NCBI GenBank assembly: GCA_015680685.1
Contig: MNCI01026892.1
Coordinates: forward strand, 738,755 to 802,754
Reading direction: 5' to 3'
From: Gnetum montanum
Taxonomy: Eukaryota; Streptophyta; Gnetopsida; Gnetales; Gnetaceae
Length of the DNA stretch: 64,000 nt
Positions 1 to 11,271 of the stretch are shown one piece after another. The translations under genes were made by a program, and so were the position numbers. The first letter of the stretch is position 1, and each line of letters starts with the position of its first letter. The notes below the pieces were generated by a model that did not search any database, was not told the DNA's origin, and saw only the letters and a list, made by a program, of their open reading frames with translations.

Positions 1-192
1 AAAAAAATCACATACCTCAGACTTGCTTAACCATACACCGTGACACTTACAAGCAAGCCTGGGAAGACAACGAACGATTAACCCCAAGTGTTTCTTGTGG
101 TGTTAAGGCATTTAGTCTGCGGAGTTCGACCGGATCGTGCGTGCACGCTCGTATTCGTATGGTTGAGTGTAGGGGTACCTCGCCACTCATCA
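1..192 (+). repeat. 3' end of an Athila-like LTR
   Basis: The segment matches the last 180 or so bases of solo LTR F (11090-11271), including the shared stretch from 'catacctcagact' to the terminal 'ccactcatca'. No tRNA-Asp primer site follows at 193, so this is the end of a 3' LTR or of a solo LTR whose start lies before the window. Confidence 0.8.
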
Positions 193-2217
193 GCTGCCAA
201 TGTCATACCCTAGTTCTAAGGTAGTGAATTCATTATTTGATTGGTAATCATTACTTGACCCTTAAACACTCTACTTACAAAAGGGGGTTCCTCTTGGATG
301 CTTGAAGTTGTGAGCTTGGAGCATCACACTAATTGTAAGTTTCTTGTGGGAGTGTGGCTCAACTCATGATGGAAGGTTATTGTGGGGTCATCTTTTTTTT
401 TTCCCTTTCTTGTTTTCTTTTTTCTCCTTTTTATCATGTTTTTGCTCTTTTTTTCTATAATAAATTAAATATTTGATTAGCTTCAATCATGAGGTTCTTG
501 TGGAAGCCAAATTCATTTTGTAAGGGTTGCTCACACAACATTGATCTTACTTGATATCAGTAGATGCCTTTACCTCTAAAGAAACTAGGTCTAATATAAC
601 ACATCCTTTCCACTTTAGTGAGTTATCCAAGTAGGTATTTAATAGAAACCAAACACTAATAAGCATTACCCTAAATTGAGCTATTTAGCCATCTTGACTT
701 TTGAACACTGTACTTAAAGAACATTGTTTCAAAATAATGAAGTTTATTATGTGTAAGACACTTATTAATCTAAGGCTCACCCTTAGTTGGATGTTGGGTT
801 AAAACTTGCCGATTTCAAGGCAAGAGTAGTTGTCCTTCTCCTTGCATTACAGACATGATGCTACTAAATTCTTTATAGTCCCAACTAATAATAGAATTTC
901 CTATTGTCCTCTACATTTTTCAAGGTAAAAGTTGTAGACTATTGGTTTTTCATTAATTATATATAATATGATATGTAATTAAAATTTATAATTTCCTTAA
1001 AATTTTTTTTATTACAAGTAAAATACTCAAGGGAGACTATTTCTAACAAAATAAAAGAAAATAAAATGAAATGGAAAGAATGTATACCTTTTTTGAAGAT
1101 TCAATTTAATTTTACAAAGAAATAAAAATTAAAAATAAAAAAAATATACTAAACCCTTGATGAAGATTGACTCTATTGGCATACTTGGAAATAACACCAA
1201 ATTGACGAGCCAAGCAAAATTCGGTGTTGGATACCATTAATCTTTATCTTCATTTCTTTCGTTGTTGAAATTGTCATCTTGTTTGTGATACGCAAGTTGT
1301 ATCCCATGAAGGAATGGTTCAAAAGTCAAAAGAATCATTAAGACAATAAATGGTCAGAATCAAATCCAAACAAATTACACACTTATTCCTATCACTCATA
1401 AGTAAAATTATGAACCTTGAGCCCAACTTCTAATCATAAGTTCAAGAATAAATATTTATAATTAAATCAAATTGGAGTCAAAGTTACACGCATAGATGAT
1501 GATGAGAATTACAAGAAAGAATTTACCTAAATTGTGATTTTGCCTTGTTGTTTGGATAATGCAACAACCTCAACAGCTCGACAATGGGCTCTAATGGTAT
1601 ATAGTTGGCACAAAGCTCAACGAATCCTCACATAATAATTCTTCAAAGGGAATTAGACTTCAACTTCATGTGGGTTTGCTTGGGTATCAATCCTAGGTGC
1701 ACATATTTGATGCCTGTTGGATTCACCATTGGGTTGAACACCTTTGGTGCCCATTGGGTTCACAAATGGTGTCCAATGTGTTCACGTTGGGTGCTCTTCG
1801 AATGCACACATTTGATTTTAATCTAGGCATTTATTTATACTCCAAGGGTATCTAAAATGAAATATGAGATAATCAATCCTTTTCACAAGCATCGATGTCA
1901 ACCAATACCTATTTTGTTGATTTCCATCACAGCCTCAGTCTCCTGCGATCATCGCCACAAGTCACTTGTCTCTGCTTTGATCGATATCCAAATTTGCTGC
2001 TCCCGATCCTGTCTACAGAAATCCATGATATTAATCCTTATTACTATTTCTATTTGAATTGATATCTCCTATATCGATCTTTATTGTAACCTTGATTTTG
2101 ATCAATATTGTCTTTGTCGATATTTATCACAACTTCGATTACCTGCAATAGCCAAAATAAATATCATTAGTTCATATTGCTTTAGGTAGCAAAAATTGAT
2201 GATTTTCAATATGTCAA
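193..2217. other. no gene recognised; old AT-rich sequence
   Basis: I see no coding signal, RNA gene or dated repeat here. The short open frames at 1605-1826 and 1857-2057 have no family resemblance and sit in low-complexity text with repeated 'cattgggtt' words. The right part may be the degraded 5' portion of the copia relic that becomes readable from about 2218. Confidence 0.5.
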
Positions 2218-2880
2218 ATGATAAGAAAAAGTAAAATACTATATCCATTACTATTTACACAAAACATTTTATGGGGTTCAACAATTGTCAATGTTGGTGC
2301 CTCATTCCATGTATATCCTTATAACTCTTATATTCATACCTTGACTAAAAAGCCTATTGGATATATCAAGCTAGAAAATGGAATGAATTTTTTGATTTAA
2401 GAGATTGGTAACATGGTCATTGTATAAGCTAATGGCTAGAAAATAACTCTATGAGACGTAAGCTTTGTAGTTGATTTACACAAAAATTTCATTTCAATTA
2501 TATAGCTAGATGATCTTTGGTAAAGGCACTTGCAAGATCTCAAAGGGAATTGTGATGATTTTGAAGGTGCTAAAAGAAGGTTCTTGTACATCATGCATGA
2601 TGTTATGCCTAGGTCAAAAGCTTAAGTTGCAGTGACTAAGGATAAGCAAGATAATGAGATTCATCTTTAGCATAGATGCCTTGGACATCTAAGCGAGTGT
2701 GGCTTAAAGATATTGTAAGAAAGAAATCTTTTACCAAAGCTTTCAAGTATTTCATTAAAATTTTTTGAAGATTATGAAGACTCATCAAGTAAATTTTAAA
2801 TGAAATAAACATCATAGGCAAAAGCATGTTCTTAATCTAGTATATTTTGATGTTGTTAGACTAATTACTCCTTGTTCCTA
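2218..2880 (+). pseudogene. Ty1/copia pol relic: protease and pre-integrase zinc region
   Basis: Near 2275-2320 the translation contains VNVGASFHV, a decayed form of the copia protease active-site block (normally D-S-G-A plus S-x-H-V). About 330 bases on, at 2651-2790, the text reads HRCLGHLSECGLKIL, the His part of the copia pre-integrase zinc finger, with stops inside it. At about 2845-2875 a decayed integrase start (FDVV) follows. The order protease, pre-integrase, integrase is the normal copia order on this strand. The matching rest of integrase resumes only at 4976. Frames change and stops are frequent, so it is long dead. The family call rests on motif order; no other family has these blocks in this order. 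Confidence 0.75.
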
Positions 2881-4975
2881 TAGAAATGTTCTTTTTATTT
2901 CTACAAAGACACCTCCATGAACTAAGTCTTAAGATACTTAGTGCATGATCGTAAATGATCTTTAGATGAATGTAATCCTTGATATACCAATAATTATGAA
3001 ATGAAAGAGCATGAGTCCTCTAATCAAATATAGACTTAGCCTACCACACACAAACTAGGAATGCAAGGGAATGATGAAAAAGTGAAGTTTTTAAATGTTA
3101 ACATGACTAAGTATAAAATTACTAAAAAATGATTGAATATAAATTATTAGAAAATAAACTAAGTGTAGAATAAGCTATGAACATTGAAATAAAATTGAAG
3201 TATAAAGTATAGGTAAGGAACATAAAATATTAAAAATACTATAGTTTTGACATGATAGAAAGGGTTTTGATTCCCTCTACAAATGATAAAAATTTTACAT
3301 TGAAAAAGGGCTAAGTGTAAAGTACTAAAAATTTAACTAAGTATGAAATACAACGTAAGAAATATAAAAAATTATAAATATAAAATATGATAAAATGAGC
3401 ATAAAATAATAAAAGTAAAATGCATTGATATGGGGGAATTGTCAGACCCTTTCCTAAAAAATAAAATATTGTATTGATGAGTTGAGGTGTTCGCCTCCTA
3501 TGAAGGGCCAAATTATAAATGATGAAAGATTAAAATATAAATGTTATAGAATTAATAAAGGAAACTCAGATCTAAAGAAAAATATAGATTTGGAGGGTGA
3601 TATTAAACCTCTTAAGGGTTAGATGATGGATGGAGAAGTTGTAGGCATGATTTGGAGTCAATTGTGGGCCAAAACAGAGCAATTTCAAGTTTCTATTATC
3701 AATGTGAGAGTTGAAAAAATTTAACTTTGGAAAGTGATGTGGAAACCCAAAAATTCTAGCTCTAGAAATGACGTTGAAGATGCAGAAGGTATTGAAGGCG
3801 ACCAAGGAGAACTCAAGTGTTGGAATGGTAGTAACCACTTGTGCTCTTGATCTCTCAAAATTTGACAAGTGCTCTTAAATCTCAAAAGATCCCCCAAAAT
3901 CTTTAAAGATCTAACCCTAAAACTTATATTTTGAGCTTGTATTGATAGGCCCAAAGTTGCCAAATTTGACTTAAGGTTACTAAAACTGAACTTGGAGTCA
4001 GGTGCAACTTGTTGCCAAGTTCAGAAATAGTAAGTTTAGTCTTTCAATTTCAATGTCCAACATTAATCTTTCTTTTGACTTTGATTCTAACTTTTGATGT
4101 TTCACATTAGCTGGCTCTTTGATGTCTAGCGTCAATCATGCTTAGAAAAATTAGACCCTACGTTAATCACACTTAGAAAAATTTTGACGCTACGTTAATT
4201 ACACTTAGAAAAATTTTGATGCTATGTCAATCACACTTAAAAAAAAATTTGATGCCATGTCAATCACACTTAGAAAACTTTTAACACTGCATTAGTCATA
4301 CTTAAATTTACGTCAATCACACTCAAGAAAAATTTTGATGCCACATCAATCACACTTAGAAAAATTCTAACACCACATCAATCATACTTAAAAATTTTGA
4401 CACAACATCAATTACACTTAGAAAACTTTTGACACTATATCAATCATACTTAGAAAAATTTTGACATCGAAGTTCTATTTCCAACACTTAGAAATATCTT
4501 AACACTAGATCTTTAGCTTTAACACTTATAAAAATTTTAACGCCAAAGCTCTAGCTTCAACACTTAGAAGAATTTTCAATCGTGCCAACCCCAATACTTA
4601 TGAAAATTTTGATGCCAAATTTCCAAATTTGACACTTAGAAAAATTTTGATGTTGAAGTTCTAGAACTTAAATAAATTCTGACCCATGCTAGGTTCAACA
4701 CTTAAAAAGATTTTGATGCTAGTGCTTTAGTTCCAACACTTACAAAAATTTTGACTTCAAAGTTTTTTAGGGTTCATAGAAAATTGAGTCTATAAGTTGG
4801 ATTATAAACTTACATGATTCCCAGTGGCCCCCAAGAGCTAAGAACTTGCTTTGTAATGATGTATTTTGGAGATTTGATGCTCAAATCCTCATGGAATGAC
4901 ATTGAAGCTGCACTTACTTTCAATTCGAAGTGAAACAAAAAAGTGGATACAACACTCTTGAATTAATTTTTGCTG
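2881..4975. other. insertion splitting the copia integrase
   Basis: About 2.1 kb of unrelated AT-rich DNA lies between the two halves of one integrase domain. It contains the 32-bp minisatellite at 4120-4770. No terminal repeats, target duplication or coding domain could be made out, so the class of the insert is unknown. The open frames on the minus strand near 3311-3963 look like chance frames. Confidence 0.5.
4120..4770 (+). repeat. diverged minisatellite, about 32-bp unit
   Basis: Units of the form 'rtcaatcacacttagaaaa' plus 'attttgayrcc' repeat about 19 times. The first two complete units are 32 bases each; later ones drift to 19-40 bases and only keep the 'cacttagaaaaattttga' core. It lies inside the DNA that splits the copia integrase. 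Confidence 0.85.
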
Positions 4976-5290
4976 TTTTGTGTTTTATTACCTTCATTGA
5001 TAATTTTTCTTATAAAACTTAGTTATATTCAATGATGAAAAACTAGAAGCCTTTGATATATGTTTAAAGCTTTTAAGGTTTGGGTTGAAAATGAATGTTG
5101 CAAGAAGAGCAAGTGTTTGTTAATAGACAATGGAGGAGGTTATTATTCAAGGGAGCTTGAAAAATATTGCATTGTTGTTGGCATAGAGCATGAAATGACT
5201 GTTCCTAGTACTCCTCAACAAACCGGTGTGGCAGAGAGAGATATAATCAAACCATCTCGGAAACAATCCACGGCAAGTAATAAAAATTAA
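4976..5290 (+). pseudogene. Ty1/copia integrase catalytic core relic
   Basis: The translation first gives FITFIDNFS (decayed second part of the integrase fold, frame with one stop). After a frame change it gives FKAFKVWVENE, then DNGGGYYSRELEKYC and TVPSTPQQTGVAER. These are the copia integrase signatures around the second catalytic Asp (D in DNGG) and the catalytic Glu (E in VAER). Similarity stops near 5245 and the remaining 15 residues are unrelated. It continues the domain interrupted at 2880. The copia reverse transcriptase that should follow is absent. Confidence 0.85.
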
Positions 5291-5633
5291 TAGAGCAACT
5301 TGCTCATCGCTGCTCTTCTAACGGTTTAATCTTGAACCCTGCATTTTAAGGTAACGTAAGATATCTTTGCATACATTATATTATGTTTCGCGGACGTGTC
5401 AGACAAAAAAAAAAAAAAAAAACTTATTTGTTCGCTCATATTATAGCAAATTAGAAAACAGGTAGGAGAAGTGAATTACAGCAGAGGTGATGAGGAATTT
5501 GAAATGTCAAAATGATTGTAAAATAAGTTACAACAAGAAGAGGCTAATCACAAGGAAGATAGAATAACTCGACAAGAATGCTTACAGATTCAGAGTTGGG
5601 GAAAGGAAAGGGGAAGGGGAAGGGGAAAGAGTA
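5291..5633. other. spacer with an 18-base poly(A) run
   Basis: No gene was seen. An uninterrupted run of 18 A lies at 5405-5422, possibly the tail of a retroposed sequence on the plus strand, although no body in front of it could be named. A 'ggggaa' purine repeat at 5600-5630 lies just past the stop of the PMEI relic. Confidence 0.5.
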
Positions 5634-6260
5634 TCATAATCGAATTCTACTCAGAAAATCCAGAGCAGTGTTGGTGATCTCATATGCGGTTTCCATCATG
5701 AGAATCGCCTCTGTCAATTTCCACGGGATGGGCTTGGATTCCAAAAAGTTGACGCTGTCATCGCCGTAAGGGATGGAGTCCAGGCACGTTCCATACTCGG
5801 TGGTTATGGGGTTGAGCCAATCTTCCAACTTTGAATTGGTCGGCCATTGCCTCTGCCTCTGCCTCTGCTGTCTCATACCGTTGAGCGTCTTCTCTGTATG
5901 CTTGTGCGCCGAATTCAGCATCTGCATGCAACTCTGCGCAACAATTTTCTGAGCTTCATTCAAATCTGCGCGTGCATTCGCATTCTGAGCCCATTCTAAC
6001 GCATTGGCAGTGTAAGCCTCATGTCGATGAAGCTCTGCGTTTTCATGGTGCTGGCGTACTCGGGCACCGTGGCCTTGCAAACGTCGGGATATCATGCTTC
6101 CATGCACATTTCGTCTACGTATTCCTTCATGGACAAGGACGCTAACTGTGACGGTGAGGGCGATGCAGCCAAAACCGTGCTTTTCCATTGCCATTTGGAC
6201 TGTTAACAGCATTGCCGCCACCAACAGTACGGGTATCCGGTGCCTCCACATTTTCACCAT
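5634..6260 (-). pseudogene. pectin methylesterase inhibitor-like gene, broken
   Basis: PMEI-family proteins are secreted four-helix proteins that bind and inhibit pectin methylesterase (or invertase) in the plant cell wall. From the Met at 6260 the frame begins with a hydrophobic stretch, RHRIPVLLVAAMLLTV, a plausible signal peptide. The family's N-terminal pair of cysteines is present only in another frame: the text reads EMCMEA, a TGA stop, then YPDVCKATV, which fits the C-x8-C hairpin and YP motif. The original frame then resumes with ALEWAQ, SCMQML (third Cys) and DWLNPITTEYGTCLDSI (fourth Cys, strongest match), and ends at 5634. So all four Cys can be seen, but two frame changes and a stop make it a pseudogene. 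At roughly 200 residues the length suits the family. Codon use is GC-richer than the flanks, as expected for a host gene relic. Confidence 0.75.
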
Positions 6261-6487
6261 CCTGCAGCGCTTCCCGTCAGCCTGTGTGTACCAAAAAAAA
6301 AAAAAAAAACACAAACAAACACAAACAAGACACGAGAAAGAAGCGACAAAGAAAAATTCGATCGGTCAAAGCTAAAAACAGAAGGAAACTCCTGCTGAAA
6401 ATTCGGATGGCTCTGGAAAGGGTAGAATAACGAACCTGAGGTGTTTCGGTCAAACGAGCTTTCGAGGGTAGCTTTTGCAATGGTGGG

Positions 6488-6503
6488 TACCTTTAAATAG
6501 GAT
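6488..6503 (-). promoter_or_regulatory. TATA-like box upstream of the PMEI relic
   Basis: On the minus strand 'cctatttaaaggtacc' lies about 230 bases before the PMEI start codon and reads like a plant TATA box. The intervening 5' leader includes a 17-base poly(T) (poly(A) on the plus strand, 6293-6309). Only position and sequence support it. Confidence 0.35.
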
Positions 6504-6672
6504 TGGATTTCCTTGAGACTTTTGATGACCACGCCACACCGTAATTGTAATTGTAATTGTAGAAGACTCGTGTTTGAATCGGGCTCACTAAGACCTCATG
6601 AATGAGGATCTTAATTTTTAAATGGAGCTAGCATTGCAAGGATCTAGCATCTTTAACCTAGGGGTTATTAGA

Positions 6673-6812
6673 ACATGGAAAAATTGCAGTATGGGGACAT
6701 CCTAAGGTATATCATGTAATTGGAATTTTATAATTCAGCATTGCCCACTCAAATCTAACCATGACTTGGGTCTTTCAAATTAAGAGTCTTATTACTAGGC
6801 TAATGCTTTATT
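6673..6812 (-). repeat. tRNA-derived SINE-like copy 1
   Basis: Read on the minus strand this begins 'ttagcctagtaataag' (polymerase III A-box type), then has a B-box-like 'catggttagatttga', then 'caatgctgaattataaaattc'. It shares this order with the copies at 7366-7500, 8141-8280, 49143-49291 and 51052-51213. Confidence 0.6.
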
Positions 6813-7006
6813 GTTGCCAAGATGAGGTAAGGTAGGATAGGGTGCTAATCAACTATACATATTTAATTGGGCTTGTATTGTTGATAAATAATCAGCCTTA
6901 TAGAATCGCATTGGTATTATTCAATGCATTTGGTGAAGGCAAATAAACTCATGTTTCCTTGCTAACAAGTTACACAAGATCAATACCATTAATATGGGAT
7001 TGGGAG

Positions 7007-7112
7007 TTCTTGAACTTTGAAATAATTTTAATATAAGTATACTTCAAGATATATAACTCAGCATTTTCCACTAGAATTGAACATATCACTCGGAAGTTTC
7101 AAATCATAGTCT
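7007..7112 (-). repeat. tRNA-derived SINE-like copy 2 (partial)
   Basis: The minus strand carries the body of the same family (B-box remnant followed by 'gagttatatatcttgaagt' and 'gtatacttatatt'). The A-box end is badly decayed. Confidence 0.5.
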
Positions 7113-7365
7113 TTTAGTTCAGAAAATGAGCCTATAGGTATAATAAAAATTAAAAAAAATACAAAAACATTAATGATTAGAATATTATTTTAGTTAGAGC
7201 ATGTGGCTTATGGTTATATAAATTATAGGTTTAATCTTAAATAATAAGTTAATGAAACACTACTTAATTAGTTAGATCATGTGGCATGGAGTTGCAAGTC
7301 ACAAGTTTGATTCTAAGAGGTATGTTCTTTTGAAAAATTGTAATCATATTATACATTAATTATGT

Positions 7366-7500
7366 GTGTTGGAACCCTAAAATAATTGTCATATAAGTAC
7401 ACCTCAAGATATATAATCCAATGAGAACTTTATAACTCAATATTGCTTACCAAAATTGAACCCATGACTTGGAGTCTTTAACTTAAGAGTCTTACCATTA
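7366..7500 (-). repeat. tRNA-derived SINE-like copy 3
   Basis: On the minus strand 'ggtaagactcttaagtt' is followed by the B-box-like 'catgggttcaatttt', 'agcaatattgagttataaag' and a 3' end 'gggttccaaca'. Just before it, near 7186-7230 and 7266-7320, a second tRNA-like text ('gttagatcatgtgg' then 'caagtttgattc') occurs twice on the plus strand and may be another SINE family. Confidence 0.6.
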
Positions 7501-7643
7501 ATTCCATGCATCATGTTGACTATATGTTTTAGGATACATATAGTCAAATAATTTGGGCAACACTAAGTTATAAAGTTTGGAAGCCTTGGGGGGAGGGGGG
7601 ATGGCATTGGGAGTGGGTGGGGTCGGGGATGGGAGGCAAGAGA

Positions 7644-7730
7644 TGTTGGAACCCAAAATAAGTGAAATATAAGTACACCCCAAAATTTATAGAAGTTTAT
7701 AACTCAGTACTACCTAGTAAACATTAAGTT
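7644..7730 (-). repeat. tRNA-derived SINE-like copy 4 (3' part only)
   Basis: It starts at the family's 3' end 'tgttggaaccc' and reaches only to the 'gagttataaa' segment; the tRNA-like head is missing. A G-rich low-complexity stretch (7590-7635) abuts it. Confidence 0.5.
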
Positions 7731-8140
7731 ATAAAGTTTAATTTAACTTTAAGGATGTCTTTGGGGTTTAGTTTAGGAATTACTCACTTGATTATAGCAT
7801 GCAACTTGTAATGTACTAGTGATAGGTGGTTTAAGTGATTAGATCATTGTATTTTTAGGTAAGATGTTTTCAATTTGAGTCACACTTGAGGCATCATTAT
7901 ATTCCTCTATAATTCTTCTAAAGCATCATGTTGGCTATATATGTGTTAGGATATATTTATAGCCCTTTTTCTATGTTCTAATAACCCCTATGTTTGATTC
8001 CAAGAAGTATGTTAAGTTAACACTAATATATTCTTTTATAAGATACTAATTAAAATAGTTTGTGAAACAACATCTAATTTTCCAATCACAGTAGATCTAT
8101 ATTAAGGGCCTATACTTAACTCGTACTTATTTGTTGGAGG

Positions 8141-8280
8141 TGTTGAAACTTGAAATAAGTAAAACATTGATACACCCCAAGATTTATATAAATTTATAAC
8201 TTAGTGTTATTTAGTAGCATCAAACCTATGATCTAGGGTTACTAGGCCAAGACCTGTACCACTAGGCTAACACTTCATTA
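8141..8280 (-). repeat. tRNA-derived SINE-like copy 5
   Basis: On the minus strand the head reads 'gtgttagcctagtggt', a full A-box match, followed by a B-box-like 'cataggtttgatgc', then the shared body and a 3' end 'caagtttcaaca'. It sits directly beside the 5' break of the LINE relic. Confidence 0.65.
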
Positions 8281-8295
8281 TCATTGTTATGAATG

Positions 8296-8844
8296 ATTAC
8301 TAAAGGAAATACAAGATGAAATCCCTTGATGTATGCTATTTGTAGATGATATTATGTTGGTGAATATAGCTTAAGGAAATATTGCTTCTAAAATGGAGAA
8401 GTGGTGACATGCTCTAGAATCAAAAGGCTTAAAAATTAATAGAAATAAGGTAGACTAGATGGAATGCAATTTTAATAATAACAAAAATAGTGGTAAAATT
8501 GAAGTGACAATTCAAGGCTAAAAAATCCCTCACTAAAAACACTTTTTCTACCTAAAATCAATTCTCCAATCAAATGGTGAAATTGATAAAGATATAAGAA
8601 ATAAAATAGAGGCAAGATGCTCAAAATGGAGATAGGGTAGTGATGTTCTGTGTTTTGTGATAAAAGAATACTAATAAAATTGAAGGAAAAATTTTACAGG
8701 ATAACAATTAGGTTTGTTATTTTATATCATGCTAAATGTTGGGTAGTACAAAAGAGACATGAACAATAGATTAGTTTGGTAGAAATATAAATACTTCAAT
8801 AAATGTTGAATGTTACTAGAAGAGATAAATTACATAATAAAAAC
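8296..8844 (+). pseudogene. LINE (L1-like) reverse transcriptase relic, 5' part
   Basis: The translation reads EIQDEIP, stop, CMLFVDDIMLV, then MEKW, stop, ALESKGLKINRNKV, and later LKSILQSNGEIDKDIRNKIEA. This is the order of plant non-LTR retrotransposon reverse transcriptases: FVDD catalytic motif (8339-8350), ESKG block, GEID block. Stops are scattered but the frame is nearly continuous. The frame runs into the LTR of element A at 8845 and resumes at 17711. The upstream two thirds of the reverse transcriptase and the endonuclease are missing. Residues after FVDD match the most common plant L1-type family. It cannot encode a working enzyme. Confidence 0.85.
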
Positions 8845-9816
8845 TGATGAGTGAAGGGTACCTCCTACACCCAACCATATGAATTACGAGATTTCATGCG
8901 CAACCCAATTGAATTCCGTGGATCAGACTAGTTTGGCATCTAGATCATTAAGTATTGATCATAGTTCATTGTCTTCCCACTTGGACTAGTGGTAGTTTTG
9001 TCATGTATGGTTTAGTCCATAGTGAGACATATGATGGTTGATGTTGTTGTGGCTTTATGCTACTCCTAATGATAATAAAGAAATTAATTTTTTAATCTAA
9101 TGAACAATAGAGAGATAAATGCTAAACTAGCCTATGAGTGATGAGTGTCCATTCCCAGCTTGTTGTACACATCCTGAACTCATGTATCCACTATTGGAAT
9201 TACCAAGCATCATGCTACTAGACAAACTAAGCAATGATGTTGCTAAGGTTACCAAGTGAATAGGTGTTTATGCTTGAAACTGGTCATGATCATTTTGCCA
9301 ATTCATTAATATGTAAGGAAATGTAAATATTAACTAAGTACATGGAATATAAATTGCATTAAAAGTAAATTTTATCTAAGTCAAAGTGCTACAATAAATA
9401 AGAGTCAATCTCAATCTTATTACTGTTAATGGAATGTGTTCAAGTACATTGTCACTTAGATAAGACATCGTACAATTGGCTCAAATCCACACTGTGGGCA
9501 CTCACTAATTGTTCTCTAAGACTATGGAATAAAATTGCAAGGGTTTAGCTACTTTATTAAAAAATGATGTCAAATATGTAGTGGGAGCACACATATTTAT
9601 AGGTGAAGGTAGACACTATGTTGATGCATCATCCCATGTGTTGATGAGATCAAGTTGATGAGTATGTGCCAACATAGCTACAACATCACAAATGCAATGT
9701 AGCATTAGCGATGTAGTAGCGAGTAGAGATGCATCGATAGGGATGCTATAGTGCAAGTGTCATGTAGCATCTATGATATCACATATATGATATCTCAGCC
9801 AATTGATGCTTCATCA
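8845..9816 (-). repeat. 3' LTR of element A
   Basis: It is 972 bases, starting tgatgaagc and ending ccttcactcatca on the minus strand (TG...CA). Immediately inside lies the purine-rich tract 'aattgtgggggtatga', typical of the position before a 3' LTR. GATATC words near the start (9770-9800) mark the U3 region. Confidence 0.8.
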
Positions 9817-10338
9817 TACCCCCACAATTAACTAAAAATGAGTCCTTAAGTTACTAGGATAAGACCAAGCTTCCTTTACAAAAAGTTGGGAAAGTATGGG
9901 ATTATTGACTAACACTAACTACTAACTAACTTTGAGTGTCACATTACAAAATTCTATTCAAGTGGATGTATTAAAAAATGACAAATTGACTAGATAGATA
10001 TTAAAGATTGAAAAATTTGTGGAGGTCTTTAAAAATCGATTGAAGATGATTCTTCTTATTACCGCTAGCGATGGTAGACTTCCAACCTTGATTATTATGT
10101 TAATGCTCCTCTGGTTATGTAAAGCATTCTTGAAGGATGAACTAAAATTTCTTCTCAGTGTTCCATGGATCAAGAAATCATGTGACATTTGAGTCATTAT
10201 CCTATAGGTGCTACTATTTGTCCATGGGCATATCCTCCATTGTCCCTCTTTTGGCTTTGTTTCTGTGCTGGGCAAAAGACTTTCTTCCTTAGGTGTTCCT
10301 TTTAGCATCACCTGTAGTCATCAAAGGATCAACATTAG
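9817..10338 (-). other. element A interior, pre-3'LTR segment
   Basis: The text 'aataatcccatactttccc' on the minus strand, followed by 'aaggactcatttttag', is shared with the same position in B, C and E and marks the end of the internal region. No coding remnant could be recognised; the frame at 9958-10311 has no family likeness. Confidence 0.55.
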
Positions 10339-11271
10339 TGATGAGACGCGATATCGCGTCATCCCCTGCGATATCGCGTACGTGATATCATGGTCCGCCG
10401 CCAAATCTATAAATAAGAGGCGGGACTCCCCTTATTTCCCATCCTAGGCTTAAAGTAGGAAAACTCTGGCAGTTTGATCACTCCAAAGATAGAATATTTT
10501 CCATGTGCCCGCAGTAGGAGTCCCCAAGTGAATGGATCTTTATTCGAGCAGCTTTGTAGCTGAACGCAAGTTGTGTACGACAATAAAGACGAGCTTTGTG
10601 GATAAACCTTGCAGTGCATGGAATAGGATTTATTACCTGTTATTTATTACATGTTATTTATTACCTACATTAGCGCGGCATGAGTACGACTTGATTACGA
10701 GCATTGACGAATGTGTACGCTAATCAAGGAATCGGCTACTCATTGCGATTAGATTCTCTCACCCTTATCTCCTAGAACACGGGATGAGTACGACTTGATT
10801 ACGAGCATCTACGGATGTGTATGGCTAGTCAAGGAATCGGCTGCTCATCACGTTTAGGCTAGTTAAGTGCCTTAGTACAACCACTTTGAGCACGTGCGTT
10901 ACGTGTGGTGATCCCAGTAATGATTAGCATTTGGTAGCCGCAGTTGCATAGTTTAGGGTATGTACGGTAAGTGGGAACGAATGCTGATGCTAGTTAATTT
11001 AGACTTAGTCCTTAGTTAGAGTTAGTTAGCTCTCTCAACCCTTCACCTTGATAGCATAGGAGAAAAATCATAAAAGATCATAAAAATCATATACCTCAGA
11101 CTTACTTAACCATACACCATGACAACAACAAGTAAGTCTGGGAAGATAATGAATGATTAACCCCAAGTGTTCCATGGGGTGTTTAGGCATTTAGTCTGCG
11201 GAGTTCGACTGGATCGCGCGTACTATGCTCATTTCATATGGTTGAGTGTAGGGGTACCTCACCACTCATCA
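10339..11271 (+). repeat. Solo LTR F (Athila-like) with perfect 5-bp target duplication
   Basis: It is 933 bases, from tgatgagacg to ccactcatca, with the identical 5-mer attag on both sides (10334-10338 and 11272-11276). It has GATATC palindromes at 10350-10390, a TATA box 'tctataaataag' at 10406-10417 and a 'caataaag' polyadenylation-type signal near 10580. There is no primer site or internal sequence, so it is a solo LTR left by LTR-LTR recombination. GC content and CpG number are higher than in the other LTRs, so it is probably the youngest of them. Confidence 0.9.

Noticed and set aside
1605-2057. Two short open frames as possible small genes
   Set aside because: No family resemblance, no promoter or splice context, repetitive wording; typical chance frames in AT-rich plant DNA.
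4120-4770. CRISPR-like array
   Set aside because: Repeat and spacer do not alternate; the units are contiguous and drifted, and the host is a plant.
5405-5422. Poly(A) run as the tail of a processed PMEI copy
   Set aside because: The PMEI relic lies on the other strand, so this tail would be at the wrong end and in the wrong orientation.
8845-8850. Calling the A flanks (aaaac / caaat) a confirmed target duplication
   Set aside because: Only three of five bases agree; the continuous LINE frame is better evidence for the insertion site.
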